Assembly: GCA_045612485.1 (NCBI GenBank)
Contig: JAZKZE010000150.1
Span: forward strand, 1-17,101
Reading direction: 5' to 3'
DNA length: 17,101 nucleotides
DNA from: RGIG5327 sp045612485
Lineage (GTDB): Bacteria; Verrucomicrobiota; Lentisphaeria; Victivallales; UBA1829
This document shows, piece by piece, positions 7,715 to 14,248 of this stretch. Every line of letters starts with the position of its first letter. Positions within the stretch are counted from its first letter, which is position 1. A program made the position numbers and the translations under genes. Below the pieces are notes generated by a model, which saw only the letters and a list, made by a program, of their open reading frames with translations, was not told where the DNA came from and did no database searches.

Positions 7715-8392
7715 TTATTTTTTTCCAGCTTTGGCAGCTTCAGCGGCGGCGGCTTTTTCTGCACGTTCTTTTTCGCCGATCACTTCAGGTTCAGCAGCAC
7801 CATCAGCAGCTTCTGCAGCTTCTGCTTCTGCGGCAGCCTTGGCAGGATCGACTACGGAGAATACCACGATGCTCTTGTCACCGACAGCAGTCACACCTTC
7901 GGGCATGACGATGTCACCGATGTGAAGGCTCTGACCCATTGCAAGGGCACTTACATCCGCTTCGACAGCTTCGGGAAGTGCATCAGGGAGACATTCCACT
8001 TCGATTTCATGAACAAACTGTTCGAGCATACCGCCCTGGGAAAGTCCGGCAGGAGCTGTGTGACCGGCTTTGACAGCAACAACAGCTTTGATCTTTTTGC
8101 TGCGGTCAACTTCCAGGAAGTCGATGTGTTTGACTTTACCGCGAATGAAGTCGTTCTGCACTTCTTTGATCAGTGCAAGATGTTCGGTTTCACCTTCTTT
8201 GAGGAGAAGCAGGTTCAGTTCATACTTCTGAAGTGCTTCCCATTCAGCGGCGCTGAAATAAATTGCTTTTGCAGCTGCACCTGCGTGATAGATCACAGCA
8301 GGCACCTGCCCGGTTTTGCGAAGCCGTTTCACCGGCCCTTTACCCGTTTCCGTACGGGTAACTACGTTCAGAATGTGTTTCTGTTTTGCCAT
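7715..8392 (-). CDS. rplY: 50S ribosomal protein bL25 (general stress protein CTC type)
   Basis: A 225-residue protein of the long CTC/TL5 form of bL25, which binds 5S rRNA. The N-terminal 5S-binding domain (about 1-95) shows GKGPVKRLRKTGQVPAVIYH and ALIKEVQNDFIRGKVKHIDFLEVD. A second beta domain follows (about 96-182), with PLHIGDI-like MGQSLHIGDIVMPEGVTAV. The last 40 or so residues are an Ala/Glu/Lys-rich tail of low complexity. The start ATG 8392 has AAAGG 7 bases upstream. It lies 54 bases after prs, and the prs-rplY-pth order is widely conserved. A perfect 8-bp inverted repeat (8340-8347 and 8354-8361) lies in the first codons. Confidence 0.95.
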   Translation of the reverse strand: MAKQKHILNVVTRTETGKGPVKRLRKTGQVPAVIYHAGAAAKAIYFSAAEWEALQKYELNLLLLKEGETEHLALIKEVQNDFIRGKVKHIDFLEVDRSKKIKAVVAVKAGHTAPAGLSQGGMLEQFVHEIEVECLPDALPEAVEADVSALAMGQSLHIGDIVMPEGVTAVGDKSIVVFSVVDPAKAAAEAEAAEAADGAAEPEVIGEKERAEKAAAAEAAKAGKK

Positions 8393-8446
8393 TTCTCAAC
8401 CTTTCTTAAAATAGTTTTCGGAAATGATTTATATTTCAATAATGTA

Positions 8447-9415
8447 TTAATTTTCTTCACTGTAACGGAAAAGATCGGAGACAGATTCGCCGAAGTGGAT
8501 CCGTTTGATCGCCTGAGCCAGAAGGGGTGCAATACTTACAGCATGTACTTTATCACTTGCACGGCTTGCCTGATAGGGAACAGAGTCTGTAGTGATGAGC
8601 TGGGTGATGGCACTCTTTTCCAGTTTTTCCACTCCGGCATCGGTAAGCAGGCAATGGGTTACAACGGCATACACATTTTGAGCCCCTTCCTTCTTCAGCA
8701 GATCGGCGGCGGCACAGAGAGTACCGCAGGTGGATGTCATATCGTCACAGATGATACAATCTCTTCCGGCAACATCCCCTACAAGGTGGGAGGATTCCAC
8801 CACACTGGCACTGACACGGCGTTTTGCAACAACGGCAAAACCGCAGTTCAGACGGTCAGCATAGGAGTGAGCCATCTTCACACTTCCGGAGTCGGGGGAA
8901 ACCACTACAGCATCCGCACCGATTTTCAATTTTTCCTGCATATAGGGAAGCATGACAGGAGCAGCATAAAGGTGATCCAGAGGAATATCAAAGAAGCCCT
9001 GGATCTGCTGGGAGTGAAGATCAAGCGTAAGAATACGTTCTGCACCGGCAACTGTCATCAGATTGGCAACAAGTTTTGCGGTGATCGGTACTTTGGGTTT
9101 ATCTTTACGGTCCTGGCGGGCATAGCCGAAATAGGGAATCACAACAGTGATTCTTGCGGCAGATGCTCTTCTTGCTGCATCAAGCATGATGAGAAGTTCC
9201 ATCATGTTGTCATTTGCAGGATTACAGGTGGGTTGGATCAGGAACGCATCCGCAGTTCTCAGGCTGTCGATGTACTGCACAAAGATCTCGCCATCGGGAA
9301 ATCTCTGAATATCAACTTTTCCCAGTTCCATGTTCAGGGCTTTCGCGATCGCCTGCGAAAGTTCCGGATGAGCTGTTCCGCTGAACAGTCGGATGTTTTT
9401 TGCATACCCTTCCAT
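8447..9415 (-). CDS. prs: Ribose-phosphate pyrophosphokinase (PRPP synthetase)
   Basis: A 322-residue enzyme that makes PRPP from ribose 5-phosphate and ATP, feeding purine, pyrimidine, histidine, tryptophan and NAD synthesis. Motifs in order are RFPDGEIFV (38-46), the ATP/regulatory stretch PYFGYARQDRK (94-104), LDLHSQQIQGFFDIPLDHL (131-149), VSPDSGSVKMAHSYADRL (172-189), the flexible loop with K198-R199, and the PRPP-binding loop CDDMTSTCGT (223-232). In that loop the acidic residue usual in DDMxDTxGT is Ser228. Length is normal for class I enzymes. The start ATG 9415 has GAGG 8 bases upstream. It is the first gene of the series that runs to bamA and has a promoter at 9689-9718. Confidence 0.97.
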   Translation of the reverse strand: MEGYAKNIRLFSGTAHPELSQAIAKALNMELGKVDIQRFPDGEIFVQYIDSLRTADAFLIQPTCNPANDNMMELLIMLDAARRASAARITVVIPYFGYARQDRKDKPKVPITAKLVANLMTVAGAERILTLDLHSQQIQGFFDIPLDHLYAAPVMLPYMQEKLKIGADAVVVSPDSGSVKMAHSYADRLNCGFAVVAKRRVSASVVESSHLVGDVAGRDCIICDDMTSTCGTLCAAADLLKKEGAQNVYAVVTHCLLTDAGVEKLEKSAITQLITTDSVPYQASRASDKVHAVSIAPLLAQAIKRIHFGESVSDLFRYSEEN

Positions 9416-9688
9416 TTTGCTTGCCTCATTCTCTTTTACGTTATCGTTTCAATGTTTTCCTACAGAAAACCAACAGAACGAGGATGGATCACAAAGACCG
9501 GAAGGCATAAAAATATGCAGAAAGCCATTCAGTTACCCTCTGAATGCACAGCAGCTTTTCCTGCTGTTTTCCGCATAAAAAACCATTCGGACCTGTCATC
9601 TTCCGCTTCCGCAGAACCACCCATCGGGCTGACTTTGAATCCCTTTATCAGGGACTAAGGTTTTCCATAAATAAATCAGGATATTACT
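9416..9688 (-). promoter_or_regulatory. Long structured 5' leader of prs
   Basis: No convincing gene lies between prs and waaP. The part downstream of the predicted promoter would be a leader of roughly 265-270 bases. It contains five perfect small inverted repeats: 9641-9653 (CCCT/AGGG), 9548-9567 (ACAGCAG/CTGCTGT), 9526-9546 (CATTCAG/CTGAATG), 9505-9518 (GCATA/TATGC) and 9454-9470 (GTTTTC/GAAAAC). Two tiny ORFs are present: 9529-9624, and 9460-9528 with GAGGG 7 bases before its ATG. I do not recognise a known riboswitch class. It may be a regulatory leader, or simply old non-coding sequence. Confidence 0.4.
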
Positions 9689-9718
9689 ATAATATAGCAT
9701 AAATATTCCGGATTGCAA
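9689..9718 (-). promoter_or_regulatory. Promoter for prs
   Basis: On the minus strand TTGCAA (9718-9713) is followed after 16 bases by TATATT (9696-9691); TATTAT (9694-9689) at 18 bases is an alternative -10. Both match sigma70 consensus well and lie in AT-rich DNA between waaP and prs. Confidence 0.65.
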
Positions 9719-9754
9719 ATCAAAACGCTTTTTTTTCCCTGTTTTTTCAAGCAT

Positions 9755-9771
9755 GCAGGATGTTTTCCTGC
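9755..9771. other. Hairpin in the waaP-prs gap
   Basis: GCAGGA and TCCTGC form a perfect 6-bp stem around a TGTTT loop, about 40 bases beyond the waaP stop. No T-run follows on either strand, so it is not a classical terminator. The waaP end itself has only an A-T hairpin followed by T8 on the minus strand (about 9794-9814), a weak terminator candidate. Confidence 0.35.
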
Positions 9772-9813
9772 GGCATACAGCGTTTCCCGTATAAAAAAAA
9801 TATTCAGGATATT

Positions 9814-10629
9814 TCAGAAAAGTTTTTTCATCTCTTTTTTCATATCTTTGCGATATACTGCGGAAGCGGCATCCCGGACTTTTTTCAGAAAATTTCCATA
9901 CCGCAGAAAGATCTCCCGTAACGGCAGCTTGTAATATGCCTTCAGAAAGTGATACACATCTTTTTTTTCCAGTTCCATATACTGCATGGCGGAAAAATAT
10001 AATCCGGCAAGATCTTTGACAAGGTATCTTTGCGGCACTTTATTTCTGATCTGTGCCCGGTGAAGATCTATGATATACAACACGATCTCCCCCTCTTTTG
10101 CCTTTTTTCTGTCAAGTAGAAAATGACAGATATAACAATCCCTGTGATTGATCCCGCTTCTGTGCATCCGTCCGGCGGTATCCCCCAGTACCGGAATAAT
10201 CTTTCTGCGGAGTTTCCCGTCAACGATGCCTTTTTTTTCTTTACAGAAATCTTCCAGACTTATAACATCACACAATTCTTCTGTAATAAGAAAACTTTTC
10301 TCATAAGGGGCAAATCCCCCATTTTTCCCGAATGCGGCAACCTTCATAGTAGGGATATTTTTCTTCTCCAGAAGCTGCAGAGCAGCAAACTCCTGTCCTG
10401 CTCCCGTCACCGGCTTTTTTCCCTGAAAAAGATCTTTCCAATACTCCCGCAACCCTATCCCGGAATGCAGTTTGATAAAATATCCTTTTCCTTCCAGTTC
10501 AAACCGGCTTGTCCGTCTGGCTTTTACCTTGCGGTAATCCTCCCCGGCAATACCGAAAGCCTCCGCAAAAGGATCTTTCTTATCCCATACACGGGAAAAA
10601 ACATCATTGAGAAATATTTTCTTACACAT
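9814..10629 (-). CDS. waaP: LPS core heptose(I) kinase WaaP/RfaP
   Basis: A cytoplasmic kinase that phosphorylates the first heptose of the LPS inner core. The pattern follows the family closely: WDKKDPFAEAF, ARRTSRFELEGKGYFIKLH, LITEELCDVISLEDFC, then the signature SGINHRDCYICHFLL with the catalytic Asp at D164, and IIDLHRAQIRNKVP. The tail is rich in Lys and Arg. The frame is open from ATG 10677. I choose ATG 10629 (271 residues) because it aligns with the start of E. coli WaaP and has AAGGA just before it; ATG 10641 is also possible. It overlaps the end of waaG by 8 bases, so the two are translated together. The stop is TGA at 9814-9816. Confidence 0.93.
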   Translation of the reverse strand: MCKKIFLNDVFSRVWDKKDPFAEAFGIAGEDYRKVKARRTSRFELEGKGYFIKLHSGIGLREYWKDLFQGKKPVTGAGQEFAALQLLEKKNIPTMKVAAFGKNGGFAPYEKSFLITEELCDVISLEDFCKEKKGIVDGKLRRKIIPVLGDTAGRMHRSGINHRDCYICHFLLDRKKAKEGEIVLYIIDLHRAQIRNKVPQRYLVKDLAGLYFSAMQYMELEKKDVYHFLKAYYKLPLREIFLRYGNFLKKVRDAASAVYRKDMKKEMKKLF

Positions 10630-11767
10630 TTTCCTTTTCATACTCCTTTTCCAGCACATCCACAGCACTTGCCGCACGGGAATAGAAATCAGCGATCCGG
10701 CTGTAAGCCATGGTCCGTTTCCGCATCTTTACAAGAGTGGAAGGATCAGCAAGAAGTGAGATCAATGCCGCAGAAAGCGCCTGTGAGGAAAACGGCTCGG
10801 GAAGAACGATATTACCGGACTCTCTCACATAACAGGAGAAACCGCACGCTCCGGAACAGGCTACCGGCAGCCCCATGGCAAGAGCCTCCACCAATACAGT
10901 TCCTGTTGCCTCCTCTCTTGCCGGATGCACCATAAGATCCGCGGCAAGCAGAAGCTCCGGCACATCCTTCCTTGCCCCGCCGAAGATCACTCTATCCGTC
11001 ACACATAATTTTTCAGCAAGGAGCCGGCACTTCTTTTCGGTTATGCTCCCGGCAAGAAAGACCCGGCATTTTCTCTGGATATTCTGGGGCAGCGCGGCAA
11101 AAGCCTCAATAAGACGGTCAGCCCCTTTCCCCACAAGATTTGCCCCCACAAGAACGATCAGACGCAACTCCGGATCCACAAGGATCTCATTGCGTTTTCT
11201 ATTACGGACTTCCTGATAATCAGAAGGAAGCGTACACTCTTTGTCGATCCCCGGCGGCAGATAGACAAACCGGTCATCTTTTGTCCCGTAAACCGCCTGA
11301 TACTCCTTTTTCTGCTGTTCCACGATATAAAAGATCTTCGTCTTTGCTTTCGGGGACAATACATCCTCCTCCAGTTTCAGCATGGTACGGTAACGGGGAT
11401 TGAGAGCAAGATTCAGTCTGGAATGTTTTCTTGCCGCCCGTTCTGCAAGACAGTTATCCGCAGCAAAGTAGAAATCCGCCCCGCCGAAACGGTTGAAAGC
11501 AACAAGAAGATGTTTTCCATCCTTTTCCCGTTGTTCCTTCACATATTTACGGACACTTCTGCCGAAAGATGCCATTTTCGCATGATTGGTAAGACCGGAA
11601 ACTTTCAGTATGACAAGCTCCACCCCGGAAGGCTTTTCCCCTTCCCATTCAGCGGCAAGCACTGTAAGAGAGTGTCCCCGTCTGACGGCCTCTTCCGCCA
11701 TACGGAGAAAATCTTTCTGCAATCCCCCGTAAGGAAAAAAACGGTATATGGCAAAAATAAATTTCAT
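10622..11767 (-). CDS. waaG: LPS core glucosyltransferase, WaaG/RfaG-like (GT4 family)
   Basis: A 381-residue GT-B fold glycosyltransferase that in enterobacteria adds glucose from UDP-glucose to heptose II of the LPS core at the inner membrane. The N-terminus FAIYRFFPYGGLQKDFLRMA (5-24) with the glycine-rich GGLQ loop is the WaaG signature. FNRFGGADFYFAADNC follows at about 91-106. The C-terminal nucleotide-sugar domain shows VGANLVGKGADRLIEA and HPAREEATGTVLVEA with the EX7E pair E286 and E294. Length matches WaaG (about 374). The acceptor sugar in this organism may differ. It starts 27 bases after the lptE-like gene and overlaps waaP, consistent with a shared role in the LPS core. Confidence 0.92.
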   Translation of the reverse strand: MKFIFAIYRFFPYGGLQKDFLRMAEEAVRRGHSLTVLAAEWEGEKPSGVELVILKVSGLTNHAKMASFGRSVRKYVKEQREKDGKHLLVAFNRFGGADFYFAADNCLAERAARKHSRLNLALNPRYRTMLKLEEDVLSPKAKTKIFYIVEQQKKEYQAVYGTKDDRFVYLPPGIDKECTLPSDYQEVRNRKRNEILVDPELRLIVLVGANLVGKGADRLIEAFAALPQNIQRKCRVFLAGSITEKKCRLLAEKLCVTDRVIFGGARKDVPELLLAADLMVHPAREEATGTVLVEALAMGLPVACSGACGFSCYVRESGNIVLPEPFSSQALSAALISLLADPSTLVKMRKRTMAYSRIADFYSRAASAVDVLEKEYEKENV

Positions 11768-11794
11768 AAAAATTCCCGCAGGATATAAAAACTC

Positions 11795-12346
11795 TTACCA
11801 CGCTTCCGTGGTATATTGAACGACCAGTTCCGCCATTTTACGGCATGCCTGGGTAAGTCCCGCTTCCTTTCCGATAGCCGGGTCGGTAAGGAACTGATAG
11901 TTACAGGAACCGCTGACAGAACGCTGTTTCACCAACGGCATCGTATGTCCGGGCATAAGTACGGTAAAAGATCCCCGTACCGTAAGTTTGAATTCAAAAG
12001 GACGGTCTTCATCATCGTCATCCCAGGCAATGGCAGACTGGGAAACATTATTCACCTGACAATACACGATACAATCCGCCTTTTCCATACTGGTTAGTTT
12101 CAATGATCCATCCCGCATGAAATTTTCTTCCAGCTGACGCCGCATAACGGTAGAAGCAAGAACTTCTCTTGTATTATTTCTCACCGGGGCAATGGCAACC
12201 GTCTTGATCTGCGGATGCATCATACTCCCCATACGGTAACCGCAGGAAGTACAATACAGCAGAGGAAGGATAAACGCTGACAGCAAAAAAACAGTTATGC
12301 TTTTTTTCAGTACGGAAAACATTTTCATATATTGATTTTTTTTCAT
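11795..12346 (-). CDS. lptE: LptE-like LPS-assembly lipoprotein
   Basis: A 183-residue secreted protein with Lys-rich N-terminus and hydrophobic segment (about 16-31), followed by LLYCTSCGYRMG. The Cys-Gly-Tyr pattern at C35 is typical of mature LptE, the lipoprotein plug of the LptD barrel that places LPS in the outer leaflet. C32 is an alternative lipidation site, but Tyr31 before it is unfavourable. The mature part has VAIAPVRNNTREVLASTVMRRQLEENF, as in LptE proteins. It ends in VVQYTTEAW, similar to the family's C-terminal helix. An acidic run DDDDED (residues 109-114) is unusual. LptE is poorly conserved, so this rests on the lipobox, fold-like pattern, length and LPS-gene neighbours. 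ATG 12346 has GAGAG upstream and lies 23 bases after the bamD-like gene. Confidence 0.75.
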   Translation of the reverse strand: MKKNQYMKMFSVLKKSITVFLLSAFILPLLYCTSCGYRMGSMMHPQIKTVAIAPVRNNTREVLASTVMRRQLEENFMRDGSLKLTSMEKADCIVYCQVNNVSQSAIAWDDDDEDRPFEFKLTVRGSFTVLMPGHTMPLVKQRSVSGSCNYQFLTDPAIGKEAGLTQACRKMAELVVQYTTEAW

Positions 12347-12369
12347 GGCTACTCTCTTTCCCCGCAGTT

Positions 12370-13530
12370 TTACTTTCCGTCACTGCCGTTATTTATATTC
12401 AGTTCCTCTTCTGTCTTTTTCTTCAGAATGTCCAGCTCCCCGGGCTTCACGATAATGCTCTTTTTAAAATCACGCACCGGAAGAAGCCATCTGTTGTCAC
12501 TCTGTTCCGGTGAAGTTTTTATGGGAGTTGCCTCCTCCACATCCTTCTCGAATTCGATGGAATAACGGTAAGGCTTGTACACAGGTCTTTTTGCAGGGAT
12601 CTTGTAATCTTTTTCGATCTTTGCCAGTTTCTCTTCTGTCTTTGCCGCCTGACGGGTATCCGCATAGTTTTTCACCACATCCGCATAATACTGACCGGCA
12701 GTATCCCTGCGGCCGATCTTCTGGTAAAACGATCCGATGGCATCCAATCTTCTGGCGATGAAATCCAGTACAAGCTGCCGGTGTTTATATACCCAGGGCA
12801 GTTCATTGGATTCCGGATATTTTTCTTCAAATTCATCCAGAACTTCCAATGTTCTGCGGCTGTATGCATTATCCCCGTCCCCGTTTTTCGCCAGCTGGAA
12901 AAGGATACTGGCAAGTTCCAGTACTGCATCATGCGCTGCCCGTGTACCGGCATGAAGTTTGGAGATCTCTGTAAGATGGAACATTGCTCTCTTGATATTC
13001 TGACTGTCTATATGCAGACGGGCAAGCCGCAATCTTGTTTCAGGGGATTCCGGCATACAGGGAGCATATTTGACAGCTGCTTCATAAACCTCTCTGGTCC
13101 GGTCCTCTTTTTTCAGGAAGGGAAGCCAGGAAACAGGAGTATCCCTGTGTCCCTGGAAATAGAGATCCCCGATACGGTACATTCTTTCCACAACACGGGA
13201 AAAATCGATCCCGGTCAAATGATCCTGAACGAGGGAGTTCAGGCAGTCAAACTCCTCACCGTAGAGTTCCGCTTTTCTGAAATTTCTGGAAGCGGCAATA
13301 AGAGAATTCCCCTTGACAGCAAGACTGTCTGCAAGAAGCTGCGCTTTCTTGTAGTAAGAGGCTGCCCTCTGGTACTTCCCTTCCTTTTCCAGTTCCCTTG
13401 CTTTCAGAAATGCCTCATTGGCTTCTTTGTCATTTCCGGAAACGGCAAAAGAAAGAAGCCCGGCAAGGATAAAAGTGAAAAAAAGAGTCACTTTTCCTTT
13501 TGCAGAAAGAAAATATCTTCTTGTATCCAT
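12370..13530 (-). CDS. Secreted TPR protein, BamD-like
   Basis: A 386-residue exported protein. Residues about 13-30 are a hydrophobic signal core, with probable cleavage near AVSG; no lipobox cysteine is seen. Helical TPR-like repeats follow: EAFLKARELEKEGKYQRAASYYKKAQ (opening repeat), GDLYFQGH, RLRLARLHIDSQNIKRAMFHL and FYQKIGRRDTAGQYYADVVKNYADT. The last resembles the repeats of BamD, the helper of BamA. The C-terminal 80 residues are charged, Pro/Lys-rich and without a recognisable domain. BamD is normally a lipoprotein of about 245 residues, so this is either a divergent, longer BamD or another periplasmic TPR protein. The ATG 13530 has AAGGA 7 bases upstream. It is the first gene of the unit bamD-like, lptE, waaG, waaP. 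Confidence 0.7.
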   Translation of the reverse strand: MDTRRYFLSAKGKVTLFFTFILAGLLSFAVSGNDKEANEAFLKARELEKEGKYQRAASYYKKAQLLADSLAVKGNSLIAASRNFRKAELYGEEFDCLNSLVQDHLTGIDFSRVVERMYRIGDLYFQGHRDTPVSWLPFLKKEDRTREVYEAAVKYAPCMPESPETRLRLARLHIDSQNIKRAMFHLTEISKLHAGTRAAHDAVLELASILFQLAKNGDGDNAYSRRTLEVLDEFEEKYPESNELPWVYKHRQLVLDFIARRLDAIGSFYQKIGRRDTAGQYYADVVKNYADTRQAAKTEEKLAKIEKDYKIPAKRPVYKPYRYSIEFEKDVEEATPIKTSPEQSDNRWLLPVRDFKKSIIVKPGELDILKKKTEEELNINNGSDGK

Positions 13531-13570
13531 AAAAAATCCTTCTTTTCGTTTTTAAAATAATAGACAAAGA

Positions 13571-13598
13571 AATGTAGCACATTTTTTTAAAAAGGCAA
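13571..13598 (-). promoter_or_regulatory. Promoter for the outer-membrane biogenesis operon
   Basis: On the minus strand TTGCCT (13598-13593), 16 bases, then TACATT (13576-13571), preceded by TGC as an extended -10. Predicted start lies about 35 bases before the ATG at 13530. Confidence 0.65.
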
Positions 13599-13659
13599 AT
13601 CTTCAAGCAAAATTTCTTTCAGGAAACCTGTATCCCCCTGCATGTTTTCCGGAAAAATA

Positions 13660-14110
13660 TCAAAGCTATCCCATAATTTTGTAAAAATGGCATATTTTTA
13701 CAAAATTATGTGCGTAAAGAAATCTGCTTTTAAAAAAGTGATTTTGTCAGATTTTTTCAAAAATACTTCTTTATCCTGTTTTTGGCAACCTTCAGGGGAG
13801 AGACAAACGCATTTTGCTTTTTTCTCTCCCCTATCCCCCTCACTTTTTCCTTTTGTGCAGTCAGACCCTTTCGTAATGCAGCAGTTTCTTTTTCCATTAT
13901 ATGCGCCTGCGTTCATTCGGGCAAAAAACGCCCTCATTCTCTCGCGGCTTAATGCTCGCTGCTGGCTCATACGCTCACAATCCCTTGTGAGCGTCCGCAA
14001 GGCGATTGCCCTGCGGTTCATTCGCACATCCACTGCGCGCTCGGCGGCAACCGCCTCGCCTGGCAACCGAACATTTCTTTTTTTTCCATGATTTTATGGG
14101 ACAGCTGTGA
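13660..14110 (+). mobile_element. MITE-like repeat element, complete copy (copy 2)
   Basis: A 451-bp non-coding element between divergent genes. The left end reads TCAAAGCTATCCCATAA; the right end, read inward, TCACAGCTGTCCCATAA, giving imperfect terminal inverted repeats of about 17 bases. Both ends are directly flanked by TA, the target duplicated by IS630/Tc1-type transposases. The left 144 bases recur almost unchanged, inverted, at 1-141. Internal structure includes a perfect 17-bp hairpin (13672-13710), a perfect 10-bp stem at 13794-13803/13823-13832, and a perfect 10-bp stem with TCCC loop at 13971-13994. The outer parts are AT-rich, the centre (about 13905-14070) GC-rich. A minus-strand ORF of 122 codons (13698-14066) is Arg/Lys-rich, has no recognised domain and is probably not a gene. 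No transposase is present. Confidence 0.75.
13896..13924 (-). promoter_or_regulatory. Promoter-like sequence inside the repeat element
   Basis: On the minus strand TTGCCC (13924-13919), exactly 17 bases, then a perfect TATAAT (13901-13896). Transcription would run left through the hairpin-rich half of the element toward the bamD-like gene. Confidence 0.55.
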
Positions 14111-14159
14111 TATCATACAGTTCTTCCAAATGTACAGAAGTTTTTTTCTTTACCAGCCC

Positions 14160-14187
14160 TTGAAAAAATCTTCATTTGTGATAGATT
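14160..14187 (+). promoter_or_regulatory. Promoter for the rdgC-like gene
   Basis: TTGAAA (14160-14165), 16 bases, TAGATT (14182-14187), with TGA directly before the -10 as an extended element. Predicted start lies about 55 bases before the ATG at 14249. Confidence 0.6.
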
Positions 14188-14248
14188 ACACTTCTCTTCA
14201 CTAAACAGATAAGACAGCAATATACAAAACAAAAACAGGGAGGATATT

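Noticed and set aside
9548..9567. ACAGCAG/CTGCTGT hairpin followed by TTTT as a plus-strand terminator
   Set aside because: No plus-strand gene precedes it and the T-run is only about four bases. It is better explained as part of the prs leader.
7595..9658. A 687-codon open frame on the plus strand
   Set aside because: It is antisense to rplY, most of prs and the 3' border of pth, all unmistakable genes. Its translation is Phe/Cys/His-rich with no domain.
9416..9688. prs leader as SRP RNA, 6S RNA or a known riboswitch
   Set aside because: I looked for the SRP apical motif, the 6S central bulge layout and ykkC/PRPP-type conserved blocks and did not find them.
10630..10677. Upstream extension of waaP to ATG 10677
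   Set aside because: It would add 16 residues absent from the family and overlap waaG by 56 bases. ATG 10629 matches the family start.
13698..14066. 122-codon minus-strand ORF inside the repeat element
   Set aside because: It reads through the hairpins, starts in the GC-rich core and ends in the AT-rich palindrome, has an odd Arg/Lys/Cys mix and no domain. A coding role is possible only if its frame is kept among genome copies, which I cannot test.
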